Source of the DNA: Piscicola geometra
Lineage: Eukaryota > Annelida > Clitellata > Hirudinida > Piscicolidae
Assembly: GCA_943735955.1 (NCBI GenBank)
Contig: CALSEQ010000033.1
Coordinates: 1,085,001 to 1,149,000 of the forward strand
DNA: 64,000 nucleotides
Reading direction: 5' to 3'
Part shown: in pieces, positions 1 through 14,018 of the stretch
How the letters are laid out: every line of letters starts with the position of its first letter
Position numbering within the stretch: the stretch's first letter is position 1
The notes under the pieces: generated by a model
Told to the model about the DNA's origin: nothing
The model's input: only the letters and a program-made list of their open reading frames with translations
Databases searched by the model: none
Made by a program: the position numbers and the translations under genes

Positions 1-136
1 TATGCAATATATGTAAATATGCAATATATGTAAATATGCAATATATGTAAATATGCAATATACGTAAGTATGCAACATATGTAAATATGCAATATATGTG
101 AATATGCAATATATGTAAATATGCAATATATGTAAA

Positions 137-144
137 TATGCAAA
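137..144 (+). repeat. 8-bp half-unit (first clear example of a recurrent class)
   Basis: The unit tatgcaaa sits between full monomers and shifts the 17-bp register by 8. The same unit recurs many times across the window, usually directly followed by one to three C-form monomers (tatgcaatatatgcaaa). It equals the right half of the C-form monomer, so a 9-bp deletion between the two half-repeats would produce it. I counted five of these units in the interval 7594 to 8483, and 5 x 8 plus 50 x 17 gives exactly the 890-bp marker spacing seen there. Confidence 0.9.
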
Positions 145-145
145 T
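138..145 (+). other. Octamer ATGCAAAT (first of a recurrent class)
   Basis: Wherever an 8-bp unit or a C-form monomer is followed by the next monomer, the plus strand reads TATGCAAAT. This matches the classical octamer ATGCAAAT bound by animal POU-domain (Oct) proteins. The common T-form monomer gives ATGTAAAT, one mismatch away. The match is direct, but a role for it is unproven: the organism is unknown and the motif follows automatically from the monomer sequence. Confidence 0.5.
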
Positions 146-3100
146 ATGCAATATATGCAAATATGCAATATATGCAAATATGCAATATATGTAAATATGC
201 AATATATGTAAATATGCAATATATGTAAATATGCAATATATGTAAATATGCAATATATGTAAATATGCAATATATGTAAATATGCAATATATGTAAATAT
301 GCAATATATGTAAATATGCAATATATGTAAATATGCAATATATGTAAATATGCAATATATGTAAATATGCAAATATGCAATATATGCAAATATGCAATAT
401 ATGTAAATATGCAATATATGTAAATATGCAATATATGTAAATAAGCAATATATGTAAATATGCAATATATGTAAATATGCAATAAATGTAAATATGCAAA
501 TATGCAATATATGCAAATATGCAATATATGTAAATATGCAATATATGTAAATATGCAATATATGTAAATATGCAATATATGTAAATATGCAATATATGTA
601 AATATGCAAATATGCAATATATCCAAATATGCAATATATGCAAATATGCAATATATGCAAATATGCAATATATGTAAATATGCAATATATGTAAATATGC
701 AATATATGTAAATAAGCAATATATGTAAATATGCAATATATGCAAATATGCAATATATGTAAATATGCAATATATGTAAATATGCAATATATGTAAATAT
801 GCAATATATGTAAATATGCAATATATGTAAATATGCAATATACGTAAGTATGCAACATATGTAAATATGCAATATATGTGAATATGCAATATATGTAAAT
901 ATGCAATATATGTAAATATGCAAATATGCAATATATGCAAATATGCAATATATGCAAATATGCAATATATGTAAATATGCAATATATGTAAATATGCAAT
1001 ATATGTAAATATGCAATATATGTAAATATGCAATATATGTAAATATGCAATATATGTAAATATGCAATATATGTAAATATGCAATATATGTAAATATGCA
1101 ATATATGTAAATATGCAATAGATGTAAATATGCAATATATGTAAATATGCAATATATGTAAATATGCAAATATGCAATATATGCAAATATGCAATATATG
1201 TAAATATGCAATATATGTAAATATGCAATATATGTAAATAAGCAATATATGTAAATATGCAATATATGTAAATATGCAATAAATGTAAATATGCAAATAT
1301 GCAATATATGCAAATATGCAATATATGTAAATATGCAATATATGTAAATATGCAATATATGTAAATATGCAATATATGTAAATATGCAATATATGTAAAT
1401 ATGCAAATATGCAATATATGCAAATATGCAAAATATGCAAATATGCAATATATGCAAATATGCAATATATGTAAATATGCAATATATGTAAATATGCAAT
1501 ATATGTAAATAAGCAATATATGTAAATATGCAATATATGCAAATATGCAATATATGTAAATATGCAATATATGTAAATATGCAATATATGTAAATATGCA
1601 ATATATGTAAATATGCAATATATGTAAATATGCAATATATGTAAATATGCAATATATGTAAATATGCAATATATGTAAATATGCAATATACGTAAGTATG
1701 CAACATATGTAAATATGCAATATATGTGAATATGCAAATATGCAATATATGCAAATATGCAATATATGCAAATATGCAATATATGCTAATATGCAATATA
1801 TGTAATTATGCAATATATGTAAATATGCAATATATGTAAATATGCAATATATGTAAATATGCAATATATGTAAATATGCAATATATGTAAATATGCAATA
1901 TATGTAAATATGCAATATATGTAAATATGCAATATATGTAAATATGCAAATATGCAATATATGCAAATATGCAATATATGCAAATATGCAATATATGTAA
2001 ATATGCAATATATGTAAATATGCAATATATGTAAATATGCAATATATGTAAATATGCAATATATGTAAATATGCAATATATGTAAATATGCAATATATGT
2101 AAATATGCAATATATGTAAATATGCAATATATGTAAATAGGCAATATATGTAAATATGCAATATATGTAAATATGCAATATATGTAAATATGCAAATATG
2201 CAATATATGCAAATATGCAATATATGTAAATATGCAATATATGTAAATATGCAATATATGTAAATATGCAATATATGTGAATATACAATATATGTAAATA
2301 TGCAATATATGTAAATATGCAATATATGTAAATATGCAGTATATGCAAATATGCAATATATGTAAATATGCAATATATGTAAATATGCAAAATATGCAAA
2401 TATGCAATATATGTAAATATGCAATATATGTAAATATGCAATATATGTAAATATGCAAATATGCAATATATGCAAATATGCAATATATGCAAATATGCAA
2501 TATATGCAAATATGCAATATATGTAAATATGCAATATATGTAAATATGCAATATATGTAAATATGCAATAGATGTAAATATGCAATATATGCAAATATGC
2601 AATATATGTAAATATGCAATATATGTAAATATGCAATTTATGTAAATATGCAATATATGTAAATATCCAATATATGTAAATATGCAATATATGTAAATAT
2701 GCAATATATGTAAATATGCAATATATGTAAATATGCAATATATGTAAATATGCAATATACGTAAGTATGCAACATATGTAAATATGCAATATATGTAAAT
2801 ATGCAAATATGCAATATATGCAAATATGCAATATATGTAAATATGCAATATATGTAAATATGCAATATATGTAAATATGCATTATATGTAAATATGCAAT
2901 ATATGTAAATATGCAATATATGTAAATATGCAAATATGCAATATATGCAAATATGCAATATATGTAAATATGCAATATATGTAAATATGCAATATATGTA
3001 AATATGCAATATATGTAAATATGCAATATATGTAAATATGCAATATATGTAAATATGCAATATATGTAAATATGCAATATATGTAAATATGCAATATATG

Positions 3101-6035
3101 TAAATATGCAAATATGCAATATATGCAAATATGCAATATATGCAAATATGCAATATATGTAAATATGCAATATATGTAAATATGCAATATATGTAAATAT
3201 GCAATATATGTAAATATGCAATATATGTAAATATGCAATATATGTAAATATGCAATATATGTAAATATGCAAATATGCAATATATACAAATATGCAATAT
3301 ATGCAAATATGCAATATATGTAAATATGCAATATATGTAAATATGCAATATATGTAAATATGCAATATATGTAAATATGCAATATATGTAAATATACAAT
3401 ATATGTAAATATGCAATATATGTAAATATGCAATATATGTAAATATGCAAATATGCAATATATGCAAATATGCAATATATGCAAATATGCAATATATGTG
3501 AATATGCAATATATGCAAATATGCAATATATGTGAATATGCAATATATGTAAATATGCAAATATGCATTATATGCAAATATGCAATATATGCAAATATGC
3601 ATTATATGTAAATAGGCAATATATGTAAATATGCAATATATGTAAATATGCAATATATGTAAATATGCAACATATGTAAATATGCAATATATGTAAATAT
3701 GCAATATATGTAAATATGCAATATATGTAAATATGCAATATATGTAAATATGCAATATATGTAAATATGCAATATATGCAAATATGCAATATATGTAAAT
3801 ATGCAATATATGTAAATATGCAATATATGTAAATATGCAATATATGTAAATATGCAATATATGTAAATATGCAATATATGTAAATATACAATATATGTAA
3901 ATATGCAATATATGTAAATATGCAATATACGTAAGTATGCAACATATGTAAATATGCAATATATGTAAATATGCAAATATGCAATATATGCAAATATGCA
4001 ATATATGTAAATATGCAATATATGTAAATATGCAATATATGTAAATAAGCAATATATGTAAATATGCAATATATGTAAATATGCAATAAATGTAAATATG
4101 CAAATATGCAATATATGCAAATATGCAATATATGTAAATATGCAATATATGTAAATATGCAATATATGTAAATATGCAATATATGTAAATATGCAATATA
4201 TGTAAATATGCAAATATGCAATATATGCAAATATGCAATATATGCAAATATGCAATATATGCAAATATGCAATATATGTAAATATGCAATATATGTAAAT
4301 ATGCAATATATGTAAATAAGCAATATATGTAAATATGCAATATATGCAAATATGCAATATATGTAAATATGCAAAATATGTAAATATGCAATATATGTAA
4401 ATATGCAATATATGTAAATATGCAATATATGTAAATATGCAATATATGTAAATATGCAATATATGTAAATATGCAATATATGTAAATATGCAATATACGT
4501 AAATATGCAATATATGTAAATATGCAATATATGTAAATATGCAATATATGTAAATATGCAATATATGTAAATATGCAATATATGTAAATATGCAATATAT
4601 GTGAATATGCAAATATGCAATATATGCAAATATGCAATATATGTAAATATGCAATATATGTAAATATGCAATATATGTAAATAAGCAATATATGTAAATA
4701 TGCAATATATGTAAATATGCAATATATGTAAATATGCAAATATGCAATATATGCAAATATGCAATATATGTAAATATGCAATATATGTAAATATGCAATA
4801 TATGTAAATATGCAATATATGTAAATATGCAATATATGTAAATATGCAATATATGTAAATATGCAAAATATGTAAAAATGCAAATATGCTATATATGCAA
4901 ATATGCAATATATGCAAATATGCAATATATGCAAATATGCAATATATGTAAATATGCAATATATGTAAATATGCAATATATGTAAATATGCAATATATGT
5001 AAATAAGCAATATATGCAAATATGCAATATATGCAAATATGCAATATATGTAAATATGCAATATATGTAAATATGCAATATATGTAAATATGCAATATAT
5101 GTAAATATGCAATATATGTAAATATGCAATATATGTAAATATGCAATATATGTAAATATGCAATATATGTAAATATGCAATATACGTAAGTATGCAACAT
5201 ATGTAAATATGCAATATATGTAAATATGCAAATATGCAATATATGCAAATATGCAATATATGTAAATATGCAATATATGTAAATATGCAATATATGTAAA
5301 TAAGCAATATATGTAAATATGCAATATATGTAAATATGCAATATATGTAAATATGCAAATATGCAATATATGCAAATATGCAATATATGTAAATATGCAA
5401 TATATGTAAATATGCAATATATGTAAATATGCAATATATGTAAATATGCAATATATGTAAATATGCAATATATGTAAATATGAAAAATATGTAAAAATGC
5501 AAATATGCAATATATGCAAATATGCAATATATGCAAATATGCAATATATGCAAATATGCAATATATGCAAATATGCAATATATGCAAATATGCAATATAT
5601 GCAAATATGCAATATATGCAAATATGCAATATATGTAAATATGCAATAGATGTAAATATGCAATATATGTAAATAGGCAATATATGTAAATATGCAATAT
5701 ATGTAAATATGCAATATATGTAAATATGCAATACATGTAAATATGCAATATATGTAAATATGCAATATATGTAAATATGCAATATATGTAAATATGCAAT
5801 ATATGCAAATATGCAATATATGTAAATATGCAATATATGTAAATATGCAATATATGTAAATATGCAATATATGTAAATATGCAATATATGTAAATATACA
5901 ATATATGTAAATATGCAATATATGTAAATATGCAATATATGTAAATATGCAAATATGCAATATATGCAAATATGCAATATATGCAAATATGCAATATATG
6001 TGAATATGCAATATATGTAAATATGCAAATATGCA

Positions 6036-9000
6036 TTATATGCAAATATGCAATATATGCAAATATGCAATATATGTAAATATGCAATATATGTAAATAT
6101 GCAATATATGTAAAAATGCAATATATGTAAATATGCAATATATGTAAATATGCAATATATGTAAATATGCAATATAATTAAATATGCAATATATGTAAAT
6201 ATGCAATATATGTAAATATGCAATATATGTAAATATGCAATATATGCAAATATGCAATATATGTAAATATGCAATATATGTAAATATGCAATATATGTAA
6301 AAATGCAATATATGTAAATATGCAATATATGTAAATATGCAATATATGTAAATATGCAATATATGTAAATATGCAATATATGTAAATATGCAATATACGT
6401 AAGTATGCAACATATGTAAATATGCAATATATGTAAATATGCAAATATGCAATATATGCAAATATGCAATATATGTAAATATGCAATATATGTAAATATG
6501 CAATATATGTAAATAAGCAATATATGTAAATATGCAATATATGTAAATATGCAATATATGTAAATATGCAAATATGCAATATATGCAAATATGCAATATA
6601 TGTAAATATGCAATATATGTAAATATGCAATATATGTAAATATGCAATATATGTAAATATGCAATATATGTAAATATGCAATATATGTAAATATGCAAAA
6701 TATGTAAAAATGCAAATATGCAATATATGCAAATATGCAATATATGCAAATATGCAATATATGCAAATATGCAATATATGCAAATATGCAATATATGCAA
6801 ATATGCAATATATGCAAATATGCAATATATGTAAATATGCAATAGATGTAAATATGCAATATATGTAAATAGGCAATATATGTAAATATGCAATATATGT
6901 AAATATGCAATATATGTAAATATGCAATACATGTAAATATGCAATATATGTAAATATGCAATATATGTAAATATGCAATATATGTAAATATGCAATATAT
7001 GCAAATATGCAATATATGTAAATATGCAATATATGTAAATATGCAATATATGTAAATATGCAATATATGTAAATATGCAATATATTTAAATATACAATAT
7101 ATGTAAATATGCAATATATGTAAATATGCAATATATGTAAATATGCAAATATGCAATATATGCAAATATGCAATATATGCAAATATGCAATATATGTGAA
7201 TATGCAATATATGTAAATATGCAAATATGCATTATATGCAAATATGCAATATATGCAAATATGCAATATATGTAAATATGCAATATATGTAAATATGCAA
7301 TATATGTAAAAATGCAATATATGTAAATATGCAATATATGTAAATATGCAATATATGTAAATATGCAATATAATTAAATATGCAATATATGTAAATATGC
7401 AATATATGTAAATATGCAATATATGTAAATATGCAATATATGCAAATATGCAATATATGTAAATATGCAATATATGTAAATATGCAATATATGTAAATAT
7501 GCAATATATGTAAATATGCAATATATGTAAATATGCAATTCATGTAAATATGCAATATATGTAAATATGCAATATATGTAAATATGCAATATACGTAAGT
7601 ATGCAACATATGTAAATATGCAATATATGTAAATATGCAAATATGCAATATATGCAAATATGCAATATATGTAAATATGCAATATATGTAAATATGCAAT
7701 ATATGTAAATAAGCAATATATGTAAATATGCAATATATGTAAATATGCAATAGATGTAAATATGCAAATATGCAATATATGCAAAGATGCAATATATGTA
7801 AATATGCAATATATGTAAATATGCAATATATGTAAATATGCAATATATGTAAATATGCAATACATGTAAATATGCGAATATGCAATATATGCAAATATGC
7901 AATATATGCAAATATGCAATATATGTAAATATGCAATATATGTAAAAATGCAAATATGCAATATATGCAAATATGCAATATATGCAAATATGCAATATAT
8001 GTAAATATGCAATAGATGTAAATATGCAATATATGTAAATATGCAATATATGTAAATATGCAATATATGTAAATATGCAATATATGTAAATATGCAATAT
8101 ATGTAAATATGCAAATATGCATTATATGCAAATATGCAATATATGCAAATATGCAATATATGTAAATATGCAATATATGTAAATATGCAATATATGTAAA
8201 AATGCAATATATGTAAATATGCAATATATGTAAATATGCAATATATGTAAATATGCAATATAATTAAATATGCAATATATGTAAATATGCAATATATGTA
8301 AATATGCAATATATGTAAATATGCAATATATGCAAATATGCAATATATGTAAATATGCAATATATGTAAATATGCAATATATGTAAATATGCAATATATG
8401 TAAATATGCAATATATGTAAATATGCAATATATGTAAATATGCAATATATGTAAATATGCAATATATGTAAATATGCAATATACGTAAGTATGCAACATA
8501 TGTAAATATGCAATATATGTAAATATGCAAATATGCAATATATGCAAATATGCAATATATGTAAATATGCAATATATGTAAATATGCAATATATGTAAAT
8601 AAGCAATATATGTAAATATGCAATATATGTAAATATGCAATATATGTAAATATGCAAAATATGTAAAAATGCAAATATGCAATATATGCAAATATGCAAT
8701 ATATGCAAATATGCAATATATGCAAATATGCAATATATGCAAATATGCAATATATGCAAATATGCAATATATGCAAATATGCAATATATGCAAATATGCA
8801 ATATATGTAAATATGCAATAGATGTAAATATGCAATATATGTAAATAGGCAATATATGTAAATATGCAATATATGTAAATATGCAATATATGTAAATATG
8901 CAATACATGTAAATATGCAATATATGTAAATATGCAATATATGTAAATATGCAATATATGTAAATATGCAATATATGCAAATATGCAATATATGTAAATA

Positions 9001-11396
9001 TGCAATATATGTAAATATGCAATATATGTAAATATGCAATATATGTAAATATGCAATATATGTAAATATACAATATATGTAAATATGCAATATATGTAAA
9101 TATGCAATATATGTAAATATGCAAATATGCAATATATGCAAATATGCAATATATGCAAATATGCAATATATGTGAATATGCAATATATGTAAATATGCAA
9201 ATATGCATTATATGCAAATATGCAATATATGCAAATATGCAATATATGTAAATATGCAATATATGTAAATATGCAATATATGTAAAAATGCAATATATGT
9301 AAATATGCAATATATGTAAATATGCAATATATGTAAATATGCAATATAATTAAATATGCAATATATGTAAATATGCAATATATGTAAATATGCAATATAT
9401 GTAAATATGCAATATATGCAAATATGCAATATATGTAAATATGCAATATATGTAAATATGCAATATATGTAAAAATGCAATATATGTAAATATGCAATAT
9501 ATGTAAATATGCAATATATGTAAATATGCAATATATGTAAATATGCAATATATGTAAATATGCAATATACGTAAGTATGCAACATATGTAAATATGCAAT
9601 ATATGTAAATATGCAAATATGCAATATATGCAAATATGCAATATATGTAAATATGCAATATATGTAAATATGCAATATATGTAAATAAGCAATATATGTA
9701 AATATGCAATATATGTAAATATGCAATATATGTAAATATGCAAATATGAAATATATGCAAATATGCAATATATGTAAATATGCAATATATGTAAATATGC
9801 AATATATGTAAATATGCAATATATGTAAATATGCAATATATGTAAATATGCAATATATGTAAATATGCAAAATATGTAAAAATGCAAATATGCAATATAT
9901 GCAAATATGCAATATATGCAAATATGCAATATATGCAAATATGCAATATATGCAAATATGCAATATATGCAAATATGCAATATATGCAAATATGCAATAT
10001 ATGTAAATATGCAATAGATGTAAATATGCAATATATGTAAATAGGCAATATATGTAAATATGCAATATATGTAAATATGCAATATATGTAAATATGCAAT
10101 ACATGTAAATATGCAATATATGTAAATATGCAATATATGTAAATATGCAATATATGTAAATATGCAATATATGCAAATATGCAATATATGTAAATATGCA
10201 ATATATGTAAATATGCAATATATGTAAATATGCAATATATGTAAATATGCAATATATTTAAATATACAATATATGTAAACATGCAATATATGTAAATATG
10301 CAATATATGTAAATATGCAAATATGCAATATATGCAAATATGCAATATATGCAAATATGCAATATATGTGAATATGCAATATATGTAAATATGCAAATAT
10401 GCATTATATGCAAATATGCAATATATGCAAATATGCAATATATGTAAATATGCAATATATGTAAATATGCAATATATGTAAAAATGCAATATATGTAAAT
10501 ATGCAATATATGTAAATATGCAATATATGTAAATATGCAATATAATTAAATATGCAATATATGTAAATATGCAATATATGTAAATATGCAATATATGTAA
10601 ATATGCAATATATGCAAATATGCAATATATGTAAATATGCAATATATGTAAATATGCAATATATGTAAATATGCAATATATGTAAATATGCAATATATGT
10701 AAATATGCAATTCATGTAAATATGCAATATATGTAAATATGCAATATATGTAAATATGCAATATACGTAAGTATGCAACATATGTAAATATGCAATATAT
10801 GTAAATATGCAAATATGCAATATATGCAAATATGCAATATATGTAAATATGCAATATATGTAAATATGCAATATATGTAAATAAGCAATATATGTAAATA
10901 TGCAATATATGTAAATATGCAATAGATGTAAATATGCAAATATGCAATATATGCAAAGATGCAATATATGTAAATATGCAATATATGTAAATATGCAATA
11001 TATGTAAATATGCAATATATGTAAATATGCAATACATGTAAATATGCGAATATGCAATATATGCAAATATGCAATATATGCAAATATGCAATATATGTAA
11101 ATATGCAATATATGTAAAAATGCAAATATGCAATATATGCAAATATGCAATATATGCAAATATGCAATATATGTAAATATGCAATAGATGTAAATATGCA
11201 ATATATGTAAATATGCAATATATGTAAATATGCAATATATGTAAATATGCAATATATGTAAATATGCAATAAATGTAAATATGCAAATATGCATTATATG
11301 CAAATATGCAATATATGCAAATATGCAATATATGTAAATATGCAATATATGTAAATATGCAATATATGTAAAAATGCAATATATGTAAATATGCAA
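6036..11396. repeat. 3172-bp duplication inside domain A
   Basis: Variant patterns in about 6036 to 8224 recur at about 9208 to 11396 at a constant offset of 3172 bp. Paired landmarks are the markers at 6398/9570, 7594/10766 and 8484/11656, and the variant gcaattcatg near 7540/10712. The 3172-bp block is itself three smaller units of 1196, 890 and 1086 bp, so this is a nested higher-order repeat. Confidence 0.85.
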
Positions 11397-11655
11397 TATA
11401 TGTAAATATGCAATATATGTAAATATGCAATATAATTAAATATGCAATATATGTAAATATGCAATATATGTAAATATGCAATATATGTAAATATGCAATA
11501 TATGCAAATATGCAATATATGTAAATATGCAATATATGTAAATATGCAATATATGTAAATATGCAATATATGTAAATATGCAATATATGTAAATATGCAA
11601 TTCATGTAAATATGCAATATATGTAAATATGCAATATATGTAAATATGCAATATA

Positions 11656-12120
11656 CGTAAGTATGCAACATATGTAAATATGCAATATATGTAAATATGC
11701 AAATATGCAATATATGCAAATATGCAATATATGTAAATATGCAATATATGTAAATATGCAATATATGTAAATAAGCAATATATGTAAATATGCAATATAT
11801 GTAAATATGCAATAGATGTAAATATGCAAATATGCAATATATGCAAAGATGCAATATATGTAAATATGCAATATATGTAAATATGTAATATATGTAAATA
11901 TGCAATATATGTAAATATGCAATACATGTAAATATGCGAATATGCAATATATGCAAATATGCAATATATGCAAATATGCAATATATGTAAATATGCAATA
12001 TATGTAAAAAATGCAAATATGCAATATATGCAAATATGCAATATATGCAAATATGCAATATATGCAAATATGCAATATATGTAAATATGCAATAGATGTA
12101 AATATGCAATATATGTAAAT
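11656..12120. repeat. Truncated last copy of the 890-bp unit and domain A/B junction
   Basis: From 11656 the sequence follows the 890-bp unit that starts at 10766, including tgtaaatatgcgaatatgc and caaagatgc. After about 12.0 kb it departs: there is an extra A in tgtaaaaaatgc at about 12002, an additional C-form monomer, and then variants such as gcaattaatg. The domain A marker does not return. The exact breakpoint cannot be fixed by eye. Confidence 0.6.
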
Positions 12121-13340
12121 ATGCAATTAATGTAAATATGCAATATATGTAAATATGCAATATATGTAAATATGCAATATATGTAAATATGCAATATATG
12201 TAAATATGCAATATATTTAAATATGCAATATATGTAAATATGCAATATATGCAAATATGCAATATATGTAAATATGCAATATATGTAAATATGCAATAAA
12301 TGTAAATATGCAATGTATGTAAATATGCAATATATGTAAATATGCATTATATGTAAATATGCAATATATGTAAATATGCAATTAATGTAAATATGCAATA
12401 TATGTAAATATGCAATAAATGTAAATATGCAATATATGTGAATATGCAAATATGCAATATATGCAAATATGCAATATATGCAAATATGCAATATATGCAA
12501 ATATGCAAGATATGTAAATATGCTATATATGTAAGTATGCAATATATGTAAATATGCAATATATGTAAATATGCAATATATGTAAATATGCAATATATGT
12601 AATAATGCAATATATGTAAATATACAATATATGTAAATATGCAATATATGTAAATATGCAATATATGTAAATATGCAAATATGCAATATATGCAAATATG
12701 CAATATATGCTAATATGCAATATATGTAAATATGCAATATATGTAAATCTGCAATATATGTAAATATGCAATATATGTAAATATGCAATATACGTAAATA
12801 TGCAATATATGTAAATATGCAAATATGCAATATATGCAAATATGCAATATATGCAAATATGCAATATATGTAAATATGCAATTTATGTAAATATGCAATA
12901 TATGTAAATATGCAATATATGTAAATATGCAATATATGTAAATATGCAATATATGTTAATATGCAATAAATGTAAATAAGCAAATATGCAATATATGCAA
13001 ATATGCAATATATGCAAATATGCAATATATGTAAATATGCAATATATGTAAATATGCAATATATGTAAATATGCAATTTATGTAAATATGCAATATATGT
13101 AAATATGCAATATATGTAAATATGCAATATATGTAAAGATGCAATATATGTAAATATGCAATATATGTAAATATGCAATATATGCAAATATGCAAATATG
13201 CAATATATGTAAATATGCAATATATGTAAATATGCAATATATGTAAATATGCAATATATGTAAATATGCAATATATGCAAATATGCATTATATGTAAATA
13301 TGCAATATATGTAAATATGCAATTTATGTAAATATGCAAT

Positions 13341-14018
13341 ATAGGTAAATATCCAATATATGTAAATATGCAATATATGTAAAAATGCAATATATGTAAA
13401 TATGCAATATATGTAAATATGCAATATATGTAAATATGCAATATATGTAAATATGCAATATATGTAAATATGCAATATATGTAAATATGCAATATATGTA
13501 AATATGCAATATATGTAAATATGCAAATATGCAATATATGCAAATATGCAATATATGTAAATATGCAATATATGTAAATATGCAATATATGTAAATATGC
13601 AAATATGCAATATATGCAAATATGCAATATATGTAAATATGCAATATATGTAAATATGCAATTTATGTAAATATGCAATATAGGTAAATATCCAATATAT
13701 GTAAATATGCAATATATGTAAAAATGCAATATATGTAAATATGCAATATATGTAAATATGCAATATATGCAAATATGCAATATATGCAAATATGCAATAT
13801 ATGTAAATATGCAATATATGTAAATATGCAATATATGTAAATATGCAATATATGTAAATATGCAATATATGCAAATATGCATTATATGTAAATATGCAAT
13901 ATATGTAAATATGCAATATATGTAAATATGCAATATATGTAAATATGCAATATATGTAACTATGCAAATATGCAATATATGCAAATATGCAATATATGCT
14001 AATATGCAATATATGTAA
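13341..14018. repeat. 339-bp tandem duplication
   Basis: The string ataggtaaatatccaatat, which carries two rare substitutions, starts at 13341 and again at 13680. Surrounding variants (caatttatg before, tgtaaaaatgc after) match in both copies. The second copy diverges from the first after about 13.77 kb, so its end is approximate. Confidence 0.65.

Larger units (their letters stand above)
1..12120. repeat. Higher-order repeat domain A
   Basis: This domain is defined by the marker cgtaagtatgcaacatatg, found starting at 63, 843, 1691, 2760, 3930, 5185, 6398, 7594, 8484, 9570, 10766 and 11656. Successive spacings are 780, 848, 1069, 1170, 1255, 1213, 1196, 890, 1086, 1196 and 890 bp. Each can be written as 17n + 8m with m between 4 and 6, so the units appear to differ by whole monomers. 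Accompanying variants include aataagcaatatatg, aataggcaatatatg and aataaatgtaaat. I did not find the marker again after 11656. Confidence 0.88.

Noticed and set aside
1806..6011. A 1,401-codon minus-strand open frame, and many others of 60 to 1,006 codons across the window
   Set aside because: All encode the same 17-residue period, exist in overlapping frames at once, begin and end at random variant monomers, and have no other sequence around them. They result from a stop-free repeat whose length is not a multiple of three.
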